Below, in pieces: positions 29,574 to 40,865 of a DNA stretch of 64,000 bases. This DNA comes from Candidatus Pelagibacter sp. TMED118. Lineage in GTDB: Bacteria > Pseudomonadota > Alphaproteobacteria > Pelagibacterales > Pelagibacteraceae. The translations under genes were made by a program, and so were the position numbers. Every line of letters starts with the position of its first letter. The first letter of the stretch is position 1. The DNA lies in assembly GCA_002170205.2 (NCBI GenBank), contig NHFT02000006.1, positions 29,495 through 93,494 on the forward strand, in the 5' to 3' direction. Under the pieces are notes generated by a model that was not told where the DNA came from, made no database searches, and saw nothing but the letters and a program-made list of their open reading frames with translations.

Positions 29574-30490
29574 AATACATAAATAATCAGAAGGGACTAA
29601 ATTCAATCTGGACCGATAGTCTTGCTCGCAATTTACGTCCTGATGGTAATGCTTTGATTGATCATTTAAAAATTGTTCACCAAGAACATGCTGGATTTAC
29701 CGAAACTTGTGCAAGTTCTTGTCGTGACGAAGTTGGACGTAACAGCTATGAATGGTTAGCTGAACTTGTACCCGATAATGATAGTTTAAGTGTATTAGAT
29801 CTTGCTTGTGGGTCAGGGCCATTATTAAAGATCTTGTTTGATCGCAATAAAAATTTAAATTTATATGGTGTAGATATGTGTCCTGAAGAGTTAGAATTAG
29901 CTAAGACCCGTCTTGAAAAAAGTGGAGCCAATCTCTTTAAATCAAAGGCACAAAATTTGTCGGTAATCAATGACAACTCTATTGACATTGTATTATGTCA
30001 TTGGGCTTTAACATTAATGGATCCAGTAGCTCCTGTATTAGATGAAGTAAGACGTGTCTTAACCTCTAAAGGTCGATTTGTAGCATTAGTTGATGGACCA
30101 ATGAATACAGCTCCTGGCTACACAGAGGTACATGATTTAATTTATAGTTATGCACAAGAAGAAATACCTAGCTATGGTAAGATTGATTTAGGTGATCCAA
30201 GGATAAGAGGATCTGATAGCCTAATTAATCTTGTCCGTAAGGTTTTTCCAAAATCAAATGTAACTATCGAAACAAATACCGTATCTATAGAGGGACCAGT
30301 TAATCAAATCGCTGAAATTACAGCAGGATTTTTTTATGCTGCATTTGTATTAAAGCCAGACAAAAGAAAATTAATGCTTAAAAAGTTATCTAATTTACTA
30401 GCAACATTTAAAGAAGGTACTGACGCTGAAAGGCAGGGACGATTTTCAATGCCGATTAGTCGTCTTTTAGTTGTACCTAATATAAAATGA
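29570..30490 (+). CDS. class I SAM-dependent methyltransferase
   Basis: This 306-residue protein has a Rossmann methyltransferase core: motif I VLDLACGSGPL (75-85), the acidic end of strand 2 in YGVDMC, a motif around IDIVLCHWAL and a post-motif region VRRVLTSKGRFVALVDG. This resembles UbiE/Methyltransf_11 small-molecule enzymes. The substrate cannot be read from the sequence. It overlaps both neighbours by 4 bases (ATGA). Like the dioxygenase before it, it uses CGN arginine codons and is richer in G and C than the genes outside, so the two probably arrived together. Confidence 0.85.
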   Translation: MKYINNQKGLNSIWTDSLARNLRPDGNALIDHLKIVHQEHAGFTETCASSCRDEVGRNSYEWLAELVPDNDSLSVLDLACGSGPLLKILFDRNKNLNLYGVDMCPEELELAKTRLEKSGANLFKSKAQNLSVINDNSIDIVLCHWALTLMDPVAPVLDEVRRVLTSKGRFVALVDGPMNTAPGYTEVHDLIYSYAQEEIPSYGKIDLGDPRIRGSDSLINLVRKVFPKSNVTIETNTVSIEGPVNQIAEITAGFFYAAFVLKPDKRKLMLKKLSNLLATFKEGTDAERQGRFSMPISRLLVVPNIK

Positions 30491-31410
30491 AATCATTTTT
30501 AAAAGAGGTAAGTATTGGTCTAAGTAAAAAAAACAAGAAGTTAAGCTCTAAATGGTTTTACGACTTTCAAGGATCAAAACTCTTTGAGCAAATTACTAAG
30601 CTTGAAGAATACTACCCTACACGAATAGAGAGAAAAATCTTAAAAGATAATAAAATTGAAATTGCTAATAATATAGGCAAGAAAGCGGTGATAATTGAGC
30701 CAGGCGCTGGAGACATTAAAAAAATAGCTATTTTTCTCAAGAGCTTGGATAAGCCGAAAAAATATATACCTTTAGATATTTCTGAAGATTATATAATTAA
30801 AATATCAAAAAGTTTTAAAAAGAAGTTTCCAAAAGTAGCTATTACTCCAAAAGGGTATGACTTTTCGAGAAATAGTAAACTACCTTTTAAGATTGATTTG
30901 TCAGACAACATAATTATTTTTTTTCCAGGATCAACTATTGGCAATTTTGAAAAAAAAGATGCTATTAAATTTTTGAAGATGCTTAAATTAAAATTTAAAG
31001 CAAAAAAAATTATTGTCGGCGCCGATTTAGTTAAAGATGTTCCAACTTTAATCTCTGCTTACGATGATAAAAAAGGCGTGACTGCAAAATTTAATAAAAA
31101 TATTTTAAAAAGAATAAATACTGAACTAGGTGCAGATATTAATTTAAATTCTTATGAACATTTAGCAATTTATAATAAGTCAAAAAAAAGAATTGAGATG
31201 AGATTGAAATCTAAAAAAAATAATAATATTACAATTAATGGTTCGAAATTTTTTATTAAAAAAAATGAAGAGATTCACACAGAGAACTCTCATAAATATA
31301 CGGTTAAATCCTTCAAAAACTTAGCAAATGAAGCTGGATGGAAAATAAAGAAAACTTGGGTTGATGAAAAAAAACTCTTTAGTGTGCATTGTTTAGATAT
31401 AGCTATATAA
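30487..31410 (+). CDS. EgtD-type histidine-betaine methyltransferase
   Basis: This 307-residue protein belongs to the EgtD family (L-histidine N-alpha-methyltransferase, which makes hercynine with three SAM). Seen in order are FYDFQGSKLFEQI, YYPTRIE (42-48), EPGAGD (71-76) for SAM, PGSTIGNF (147-154), GADLVKD, and HTENSHKY (264-271). Glu266 and Ser268 match the pair that binds the histidine side chain in EgtD. No EgtB-type sulfoxide synthase or other ergothioneine gene lies nearby, so the product may be hercynine, another trimethylated amino acid or an intermediate for the two upstream enzymes. Its codon use is AGA-type, like the host. Confidence 0.86.
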   Translation: MKSFLKEVSIGLSKKNKKLSSKWFYDFQGSKLFEQITKLEEYYPTRIERKILKDNKIEIANNIGKKAVIIEPGAGDIKKIAIFLKSLDKPKKYIPLDISEDYIIKISKSFKKKFPKVAITPKGYDFSRNSKLPFKIDLSDNIIIFFPGSTIGNFEKKDAIKFLKMLKLKFKAKKIIVGADLVKDVPTLISAYDDKKGVTAKFNKNILKRINTELGADINLNSYEHLAIYNKSKKRIEMRLKSKKNNNITINGSKFFIKKNEEIHTENSHKYTVKSFKNLANEAGWKIKKTWVDEKKLFSVHCLDIAI

Positions 31411-31511
31411 ATCTAGCAACCACATTCTCTCTTAATAAAAAGCAACTCAGGTATTGATATGGATTTTTAACAAATTATTAATACACTCTTAATATATAAG
31501 AAACAAATACT

Positions 31512-33467
31512 ATGAAATATCCTGTCCTTTTACCTAATATCTTTGGTTATCCATTTACTTACAGCAGTAAAAAAAAACTTCAAATCGGTCAGTATGTAAA
31601 AGTGCCATTTGGTAAATCTCAAATGACTGGAGTAATTTGGCATAAATTCCAAGAGAATATAAAAAAAAAATTTGCAATTAAAAAAGTAATTGAGGAAATT
31701 GATGTTCCTCAATTAAATCTAAAAACTATAAAGTTTTTCGAATGGTTTTCTGAATACAACATGGTTCCCGTGGGAATGTCTTTAAAACTTCATCTTTTAA
31801 GTAATGAGGCTGTAGGAAAATTTGATCCAAAAATTTATAGGTATTTTTTAAATAGCACAATCACAAAATCTTTTGAGTTTTCTCAAGAGCAACTGGAGTC
31901 TCTAAAAAAAATGAAAAGTAAAAAGTTTGGTTTTAGAGTTCATTTACTTCAAGGAACTACAGGGTCAGGAAAAACTTTAGTTTATTTTAATTCTGTTATG
32001 GAAAAAGTAAAGAAAGGTTATCAAGCACTAATTTTATTGCCTGAAATCGGCCTAACTTTTGAATTTGAAAAAAAATTTCAAGAATTTTTTGGATTTAATC
32101 CAGCTATCTGGCATTCGGGAATTTCAAAAAAAAATAAAAAAATAATATGGAGGGGGCTAGTAGAAGGAAAAATAAAAGTTGTTATAGGTGCTCGATCTTC
32201 ATTATTTTTACCATTTAAAAATTTAGGAGAAATTATAGTTGATGAGGAACATGATCAATCTTTTAAACAAGATGAAGGCGTTATTTATAATGCTAGGGAT
32301 ATGGCTATAGCGAGGGCGAAATTTGAAAATATTCCTATTAATTTAGTTAGTGCAGTACCCTCGGTTGAAACATTTCAAAATGTTAAAAAAAATAAATACT
32401 CTTATTCAAGATTAATAAAAAGATACAAAAATGCCAATTTACCCAAGTATGAAATTATTAATCTAAAAAAACATAAGCCATCAAAAAATAGTTTTATAAG
32501 CCCGCTAACGAAAGAAAAAGTTTTAAATCATCTTAAAAGTGGTGATCAAGTTTTATTTTTTATAAATAGAAGGGGTTATTCACCTCATGTTATGTGCAAA
32601 AGTTGTTTAAAAGTATTCTCATGTTCAAATTGTTCTATTAATCTAGTTTATCATAAAAAAAAAAATAAATTATATTGCCATTATTGTGGTTTTACCTCCG
32701 ATATAGATAGAAATTGTTCAGCAGATAAAAAATGTGAATTCATTTTTAGCGGTCCGGGAGTTGAAAAAATTAGCGAGGAAGTAAATAAATTGTTCCCTAA
32801 TTACAAAATACAAATATTTTCTAGCGATACAATGAATAAAAAATCTTCTAAAGAAGTATTAGAAAGAATTATAAATAATAAAATACATATTCTTGTTGGT
32901 ACTCAGTTAATTTCAAAAGGATTCCATTTTCCAAATTTAAACTGTATAGTTGTATTGGACATTGATTTGTCTACTGCAGGACATGACTTAAGAGCATCAG
33001 AAAAAAATCTTCAACTCTATCATCAATTATCTGGCAGAGCCGGTAGAGATGGAAAACCAGCCATCGTTTATTTTCAAACTTATGATTTAAATTCTCAAAT
33101 TATAAATAATATTACTAATGAAGATCCATTTGTATTCTTAGAAAATGAAATTAAAATCCGGAAAAAATTTAATTTACCCCCATTTGAAAGATTTATTAGT
33201 TTTATATTAACATCTCGAGATTTAAAGAAACTTTATAATCAATCAGTTGATTTTAAAAATTTTCTAATAAAAAATACAGAAATTAAAGTCCTAGGACCTG
33301 TCGAGGCTCCTATTTTTAAGATAAATAAAAATTATAGATATAGGATCTTATTAAGATCAACAAAATCACTAAATTTACAAAAAAAATTGACAAATTTGTT
33401 GAAAAAATTCCAGATTCAACCTGGGGTAAAACTTACAATAGATGTCGATCCTATAAGCTTCAATTAA
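31512..33467 (+). CDS. priA: primosomal replication restart helicase PriA
   Basis: PriA reloads the replisome at stalled forks. The 651 residues include an N-terminal DNA-binding region, Walker A GTTGSGKTLVYF (around 157-168), DEEH-box VDEEHDQSFKQDEG, and zinc-binding cysteines in CKSCLKVFSCSNC and LYCHYCGF, followed by a late Cys pair. LVGTQLISKGFHFPNL and QLSGRAGRDGKPA are the helicase motifs V and VI. It is shorter than E. coli PriA (732), mostly in the N-terminal part. It is preceded by a 101-base gap that holds no gene and probably its promoter, and followed by 98 bases before the atp operon. Confidence 0.95.
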   Translation: MKYPVLLPNIFGYPFTYSSKKKLQIGQYVKVPFGKSQMTGVIWHKFQENIKKKFAIKKVIEEIDVPQLNLKTIKFFEWFSEYNMVPVGMSLKLHLLSNEAVGKFDPKIYRYFLNSTITKSFEFSQEQLESLKKMKSKKFGFRVHLLQGTTGSGKTLVYFNSVMEKVKKGYQALILLPEIGLTFEFEKKFQEFFGFNPAIWHSGISKKNKKIIWRGLVEGKIKVVIGARSSLFLPFKNLGEIIVDEEHDQSFKQDEGVIYNARDMAIARAKFENIPINLVSAVPSVETFQNVKKNKYSYSRLIKRYKNANLPKYEIINLKKHKPSKNSFISPLTKEKVLNHLKSGDQVLFFINRRGYSPHVMCKSCLKVFSCSNCSINLVYHKKKNKLYCHYCGFTSDIDRNCSADKKCEFIFSGPGVEKISEEVNKLFPNYKIQIFSSDTMNKKSSKEVLERIINNKIHILVGTQLISKGFHFPNLNCIVVLDIDLSTAGHDLRASEKNLQLYHQLSGRAGRDGKPAIVYFQTYDLNSQIINNITNEDPFVFLENEIKIRKKFNLPPFERFISFILTSRDLKKLYNQSVDFKNFLIKNTEIKVLGPVEAPIFKINKNYRYRILLRSTKSLNLQKKLTNLLKKFQIQPGVKLTIDVDPISFN

Positions 33468-33565
33468 AAGGTATTTAATATAAAAATTAGTAAATCTGTC
33501 TCTTGAAGCCTAAAATTACTTATGTTATTTAAACTCAATTTTTTTATCATATAAGGATATTTAAG

Positions 33566-34120
33566 GTGACTAAATCTACACATTCATTATCAGTAAATAA
33601 TAGTTACTCCCAGGCACTTTACGAACTTGTTGAAGAGGAGAAATCAATTGAACAAGTAGAGAAAGAAGCTGGGTCAATTATAAAACTAATATCAGAAAGT
33701 CCTGAATTTAATAATCTAATAAAAGATCCGAGGAATACTCAAACTGAACAAACTAATGTAATAAGTATAATATGTGAAAATTACAAAATAAATATAACGT
33801 TTATTAAATTCTTAAAATTTTTAATTTCAAAAAGAAGATTTTTCTTTTTAGATAAAATTTTAAAAGATTTTTTAAGCATTTGTTCAATTAAAAGAGGTGA
33901 AATTTTAGCAAGGCTTACAGCAGCCAAGGAACTTTCAAATCTAGAATTAGAGAATATTAAAAATAGTTTAAAAGAAAACTTTGGTTCAAATCTTAAATTA
34001 AAATTTATACATGATCCAAGTTTACTTGGTGGTCTAATAATACAAATAGGAAGTATTATGATTGATACTTCTATAAAAAATAAATTGAAGCAAATAGAAA
34101 ATAACATGGTAGAGGCATAA
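33566..34120 (+). CDS. atpH: ATP synthase F1 delta subunit
   Basis: AtpH connects the F1 catalytic hexamer to the peripheral stalk. The 184 residues show the delta-family pattern: N-terminal helical domain (NNSYSQALYELVEEEKSIEQVEKE) and a C-terminal segment ending in DPSLLGGLIIQIGSIMIDTSIKNKL, the conserved signature. The start is GTG at 33566 with AAGGA 8 bases upstream. It leads the F1 operon; the Fo genes (atpB, E, F) are not in this window, as is usual in alphaproteobacteria, where they form a separate locus. Confidence 0.95.
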   Translation: MTKSTHSLSVNNSYSQALYELVEEEKSIEQVEKEAGSIIKLISESPEFNNLIKDPRNTQTEQTNVISIICENYKINITFIKFLKFLISKRRFFFLDKILKDFLSICSIKRGEILARLTAAKELSNLELENIKNSLKENFGSNLKLKFIHDPSLLGGLIIQIGSIMIDTSIKNKLKQIENNMVEA

Positions 34121-35653
34121 ATGGAAATTAATCCTTCAGAAGTAACTAAAATATTAAAAGAACAAATAAAAAAAGTCGGGGACAAAGCCGAAGTATCTGA
34201 GGTTGGGCAGGTTCTATCTGTTGGGGATGGTATTGCACGTATTTATGGACTAGATAACGTTCAGGCAGGAGAAATGGTTCAGTTTTCCGATGGTTCAAAG
34301 GGAATGGCACTTAATTTAGAAAGTGACAATGTTGGTGTTGTAATTTTTGGAGACGATAGAGCTATTAAGGAAGGGGATACAGTAAAAAGAACAGGTGCAA
34401 TTGTTGATGTACCAATCGGTAAAGAATTGTTAGGTAGAGTTGTTGATGCATTAGGGAATCCTATAGATGGAAAAGGGACATTGGATAAGTCACTCAAGAG
34501 AAATAGAGTTGAAGTCAAAGCTCCAGGCATAATTCCAAGAAAATCTGTTAGTGAACCAATGCAAACAGGATTGAAGGCAATTGACAGCTTAATTCCTGTA
34601 GGAAGAGGTCAAAGAGAACTTATTATTGGCGATAGGCAGACTGGAAAAACTGCAGTTGCTATTGATACTATTATAAATCAAAAAAAGGTTAATGAGTCTA
34701 ATGATGAAACCAAAAAATTGTACTGTATCTATGTTGCAGTAGGTCAAAAAAGATCTACCGTAGCACAAATTGTTAAAACTTTAGAAGACGCTGGTGCAAT
34801 GGAATATACAACGATTGTATCTGCTACAGCGTCAGATTCAGCTCCTTTGCAGTTTTTGGCTCCATACACGGGTTGTACAATGGGAGAATATTTCAGAGAC
34901 AATGGGATGCACGCATTAATAATCTATGATGATCTTTCCAAACAAGCAGTGGCTTATAGACAAATGTCTTTGCTTTTAAGAAGACCCCCGGGAAGAGAAG
35001 CTTATCCTGGTGATGTTTTTTATCTTCACAGCAGATTACTTGAGAGAGCTGCGAAACTAAATGATGATAATGGAGGTGGCTCTTTAACCGCTTTACCAAT
35101 AATTGAAACTCAAGCTGGTGACGTATCAGCTTATATACCTACAAACGTAATTTCAATTACAGATGGCCAAATATTCTTAGGAACAGAGATATTTAACCAA
35201 GGAATAAGACCTGCTATTAACGTTGGATTGTCTGTATCAAGAGTTGGTTCTGCTGCTCAAACGAAAGCGATGAAAAAAGTAGCTGGATCAATAAAGTTAG
35301 AACTAGCTCAATATAGGGAAATGGCTGCTTTTGCTCAATTTGGATCTGATCTTGATGCATCAACCCAACAATTACTTAATAGAGGGTCCAAATTAACAGA
35401 ATTATTAAAACAAAAACAATATTCTCCTATGACAGTTGAGGAACAAGTAATTTCAATATTCTGTGGAGTTAAGGGATTTTTGGATGATGTAGACTTGAAA
35501 AATATTGCTGAATTTGAAAATAAAATTCTTGAAAAATGTCGAAATGAAAATACCGAAATATTAGACTCAATTAGAGCTTCTGGAAAATTGGATGATGAAA
35601 ATGAAAAAAAATTGTCTGAATTAATCACAAATTTAAAATCTAGTATAAAATAA
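34121..35653 (+). CDS. atpA: ATP synthase F1 alpha subunit
   Basis: AtpA forms the non-catalytic nucleotide-binding positions of the F1 hexamer. The 510 residues contain Walker A GDRQTGKT (170-177), [17 protein letters not shown] and the alpha signature [17 protein letters not shown]. It begins directly after atpH and is followed by atpG after 2 bases. Length and domain order (beta barrel, nucleotide-binding domain, helical bundle) are normal. Confidence 0.98.
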   Translation: MEINPSEVTKILKEQIKKVGDKAEVSEVGQVLSVGDGIARIYGLDNVQAGEMVQFSDGSKGMALNLESDNVGVVIFGDDRAIKEGDTVKRTGAIVDVPIGKELLGRVVDALGNPIDGKGTLDKSLKRNRVEVKAPGIIPRKSVSEPMQTGLKAIDSLIPVGRGQRELIIGDRQTGKTAVAIDTIINQKKVNESNDETKKLYCIYVAVGQKRSTVAQIVKTLEDAGAMEYTTIVSATASDSAPLQFLAPYTGCTMGEYFRDNGMHALIIYDDLSKQAVAYRQMSLLLRRPPGREAYPGDVFYLHSRLLERAAKLNDDNGGGSLTALPIIETQAGDVSAYIPTNVISITDGQIFLGTEIFNQGIRPAINVGLSVSRVGSAAQTKAMKKVAGSIKLELAQYREMAAFAQFGSDLDASTQQLLNRGSKLTELLKQKQYSPMTVEEQVISIFCGVKGFLDDVDLKNIAEFENKILEKCRNENTEILDSIRASGKLDDENEKKLSELITNLKSSIK

Positions 35654-35655
35654 TA

Positions 35656-37963
<2,308 letters not shown>

Positions 37964-37964
<1 letters not shown>

Positions 37965-38356
37965 TGAGCGAAGAATACAAGTTAGAAATTGTAAATCCTG
38001 AATCAGCTTTTTTTTCTAGTGAAAGTGTGACAGAAACTGTCATACCTGCTTACGAGGGAGAAATAGGAATACTGAAGGATCATATTCCAATGATTTCATT
38101 TTTAAAACCAGGAATTATAAAAGTGTCCTCTCAAAGTGGAGGAAAAAATTTTTATGTTGAAGATGGCATTGTAGAATTTAAAGATAATTTATTATCTATA
38201 TTAACTAGCTCAATATTTGATTTAGAGAATTACGATAAATCTTTAATTAATGAGAATTTAAAGAATGCTGAAAAAGAATTAGGAAATCAAAATTTAAATG
38301 ACCAATCGAGGTATTTACTATCTCAAAAAGTTGATGTGCTAAAATCTATAAGTTAA
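37964..38356 (+). CDS. atpC: ATP synthase F1 epsilon subunit
   Basis: AtpC is the small rotor subunit that restrains ATP hydrolysis. The 130 residues match the N-terminal beta-sandwich of epsilon (KLEIVNPESAFFS, then VIPAYEGEIGILKDHIPMIS), followed by a helical part that lacks strong conservation. It is the last gene of atpHAGDC. Its final 4 bases overlap the end of the convergent rppH, leaving no room for a separate terminator. Confidence 0.95.
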
Positions 38357-38838
38357 TAGTATAACTTCATTAATTCTTTTTGTAGTATTTTATACACATC
38401 AAGTTTAAAGTGAACTACGACATTTGTTAATTCATTTATTTTAATCCATTTCCATTCTAAGAATTCTGGTTTTTTTGTTTTAATATTAATTTCTTTGTCA
38501 TTCCCATTAAACTTAAAAACAAACCACTTCTGAATTTGCCCTTTATATTTACCTCGCCATATAATTCCTAATAAATAATCTGGCAATAAATATGAGGTAA
38601 AATCTTTAATCTCTTTTATTAATGTTACATTTTTGATACTAGTTTCTTCCTCTAATTCTCTTAATGCGGCATCATAAAAATTTTCTCCGTTGTCTACTCC
38701 ACCTTGTGGCATTTGCCAAAAATCCTTTGGGTTATCAATTCTTTTTGCGACAAAAACCTTGTTATCACTGTTTAGTACAACTATTCCAACGCCAGTTCTC
38801 AAAGGCAAATTTTTAAATTTGCTTAACATTCTATCCAT
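38353..38838 (-). CDS. rppH: RNA pyrophosphohydrolase (Nudix)
   Basis: RppH removes pyrophosphate from the 5' end of transcripts, starting mRNA decay. The 161 residues include LPLRTGVGIVVLNSDNKVFVAKR, WQMPQGGVDNGE and the Nudix box with ALRELEEETS, where the Glu residues bind metal. This is the NudH/RppH layout, not that of an ADP-ribose hydrolase. It overlaps ctpA by 8 bases and is the distal gene of a long minus-strand run that begins at rplU. Confidence 0.93.
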   Translation of the reverse strand: MDRMLSKFKNLPLRTGVGIVVLNSDNKVFVAKRIDNPKDFWQMPQGGVDNGENFYDAALRELEEETSIKNVTLIKEIKDFTSYLLPDYLLGIIWRGKYKGQIQKWFVFKFNGNDKEINIKTKKPEFLEWKWIKINELTNVVVHFKLDVYKILQKELMKLYY

Positions 38839-39973
38839 TTAAAAGTTTAATAGCATACTTTAATTGATTATCGGTTTCTGTATTAATTATAAAATCTTCG
38901 TTATCTTCTTCGACCTCTATATCTGGAATGACACCCACCTCAGAAATAGATTCACCAGATGGTAAATAGTATTTTGAAACAGTTAATCTTATTGCACCAT
39001 CATTGTTTAGAGGTATAATTGATTGAACTGAACCTTTCCCATACGATCTATTTCCGATTAATATTGCTCTTTTGTGATCTTTTAAAGAACCAGCTAGTAT
39101 TTCGGATGCAGATGCTGAACCATAATTAATTAAAACCAATAAAGTGTTACCATTTAATATATCGCCTTTTTTTGCAAACCATTTCCTATTTTCATTATCT
39201 TTCCTTCCTTTAGTTGAAACAATTTCGCCATTATCTAAAAAGAAATCAGATATTTTAATAGCTTGTGAAAGAAGTCCTCCAGGATTATTTCTTAAATCTA
39301 AAATATAATGTTTAATATCTTTATTTTTTTTAAATTTATTAATTATTTTTTTTATTTGCCCGTCACTATTGTCGTTAAAAGATGTGAGTCTTAGATATCC
39401 AATATTTTTATCTTTGACCTCTGATTTTACTGAGGCAACTTCAATTATTTCTCTTGTTATTTTAAATGTTAAAGCTTTTTTCAATCCCCTTCTTCTTACA
39501 GTAATCTCTAAATCGGTACCAACTGGCCCTCTCATTAAATCAACAGCCTCAGACAAGGACTTACCTTGCACTTGGGTATCGTTTATTTTAACAATATAAT
39601 CCCCAGGTTTTAAACCAACTTTAGATGCAGGAGAATTGTCTATTGGAGAAATTACTTTTATTACACCCGCCTCCATACTTACCTCAATCCCAAGACCCCC
39701 AAATTCTCCACTTGTCTCAGTTGCCATATTTTTAAACATTTCAGGAGACATATATGAAGAATAAGGGTCTAGAGATTGCAATACTCCGTTTATCGCTGCA
39801 TCTATAGCTTCACTTTGATTAACTTCATCAACATATTGATTATTTATTTTATTGAGAACTTCGCTAAATGTATCTATTTTCTCGTAGATACTTTCAACTG
39901 CTTCTGCAAAAGAGCTTATTGTAAAAAGAAGCAAGAAAAAAAAAATTTTTATTTTTTTTACATTATTTATCAT
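38831..39973 (-). CDS. ctpA: carboxy-terminal processing protease (S41)
   Basis: CtpA is a periplasmic serine protease that trims C-termini of envelope proteins. I start it at 39973 (MINNVKKIK), where ATG overlaps the rsfS stop as ATGA, giving 380 residues. The frame extends 12 codons further upstream without a better start. A signal peptide (about 1-24) is followed by a PDZ domain (FGGLGIEVSM to VDLMRGPVGT) and the S41 catalytic domain, with the serine in GSASASE near 288 and lysine 313 in YGKGSVQ. Confidence 0.94.
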   Translation of the reverse strand: MINNVKKIKIFFFLLLFTISSFAEAVESIYEKIDTFSEVLNKINNQYVDEVNQSEAIDAAINGVLQSLDPYSSYMSPEMFKNMATETSGEFGGLGIEVSMEAGVIKVISPIDNSPASKVGLKPGDYIVKINDTQVQGKSLSEAVDLMRGPVGTDLEITVRRRGLKKALTFKITREIIEVASVKSEVKDKNIGYLRLTSFNDNSDGQIKKIINKFKKNKDIKHYILDLRNNPGGLLSQAIKISDFFLDNGEIVSTKGRKDNENRKWFAKKGDILNGNTLLVLINYGSASASEILAGSLKDHKRAILIGNRSYGKGSVQSIIPLNNDGAIRLTVSKYYLPSGESISEVGVIPDIEVEEDNEDFIINTETDNQLKYAIKLLNG

Positions 39974-40326
39974 ATAATTATTTTTTCCTTTGGTATTATT
40001 TCTGACCATATTTTTTCTAATTCATAAAATTTTCTTTTTTCAGGATTAAATATATGCACTATTAAGTCAATACCATCCACTAATTTCCAATCATTACTAT
40101 TTATCCCCTCAATTTTTGACTCAACTATACCTTGGCGTTTAAATTCATCTAGAACTTGTTCAGACAATGATTGTATATGTCTAGAGGAAGTTCCGCTGGC
40201 AATAATCATAAAATCAGCAACTGATGACTTTCCCTCTAAATCAATTGCCACAATGTCAGATGCTTTATTATTATCTAGTGTTTTTATGATTTTATCTTTT
40301 AAATTCAAGTTTTGTCCAAAATTCAA
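39970..40326 (-). CDS. rsfS: ribosomal silencing factor RsfS
   Basis: RsfS binds L14 and blocks subunit joining when nutrients are scarce. The 118 residues show the Iojap-family core: DNNKASDIVAIDLEGKSSVADFMIIASG, then SSRHIQSLSEQVLDE and the DWKLVDGIDLIVHIF segment, each in normal order. It stands between nadD (10 bases away) and ctpA (ATGA overlap), a common alphaproteobacterial arrangement. Confidence 0.95.
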   Translation of the reverse strand: MNFGQNLNLKDKIIKTLDNNKASDIVAIDLEGKSSVADFMIIASGTSSRHIQSLSEQVLDEFKRQGIVESKIEGINSNDWKLVDGIDLIVHIFNPEKRKFYELEKIWSEIIPKEKIII

Positions 40327-40336
40327 ATTTACCTTA

Positions 40337-40864
40337 TCAAAAATTTCTCAATTTTGAAGATGAAATATTAACCTTATTAAAGTTAATAAAATCAAAAGTT
40401 TTTTTCCCCATATCTCTAAAAGCTACTGAATTAAGGGACTTGGCCTTATAACCGTTTCTGTCAAATACTAGAATTTTAGACTTTTTACATATGTCTTTCC
40501 ATTTATACCATTTATGGAAATTAATTAAATTATCTGCCCCAATTATAAAAAATAATTCAGAATTATTGAACCTTTTTTTTAATAAATTTATCAATTTAAC
40601 GGTTTTGTTGGATCTCAATTCTTTCTCAAAATATTTAATATTTATATATTTTTTTTTTAATGAAATTTTTTTTGATAAATAAATTCTTTTTTTTAAAGTG
40701 AACTTACATTTTTTCTTAAATGGATTTTTGTTTGTTATTGCCCATATTATACTGTCAAGTTTATACAATTTTCTTGCTTCAATAGAAATTTTGATATGCC
40801 CATCATGAGGAGGGTCAAATGATCCACCTAAAATACCTAATTTATTTATTTTAATTTTGCTCAA
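40337..40864 (-). CDS. nadD: nicotinate-nucleotide adenylyltransferase
   Basis: NadD adenylates nicotinate mononucleotide in NAD synthesis. The 175 residues begin with the nucleotidyltransferase motif LGILGGSFDPPHDGHIKI, in which the HxGH-type histidines bind ATP. IIGADNLINFHKWYKWKDI is the second family motif. The C-terminal ISSSKLR represents the ISSTxIR motif. It is slightly short compared with E. coli NadD (213). It abuts proA on one side and rsfS on the other. Confidence 0.94.
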   Translation of the reverse strand: MSKIKINKLGILGGSFDPPHDGHIKISIEARKLYKLDSIIWAITNKNPFKKKCKFTLKKRIYLSKKISLKKKYINIKYFEKELRSNKTVKLINLLKKRFNNSELFFIIGADNLINFHKWYKWKDICKKSKILVFDRNGYKAKSLNSVAFRDMGKKTFDFINFNKVNISSSKLRNF

Positions 40865-40865
40865 A

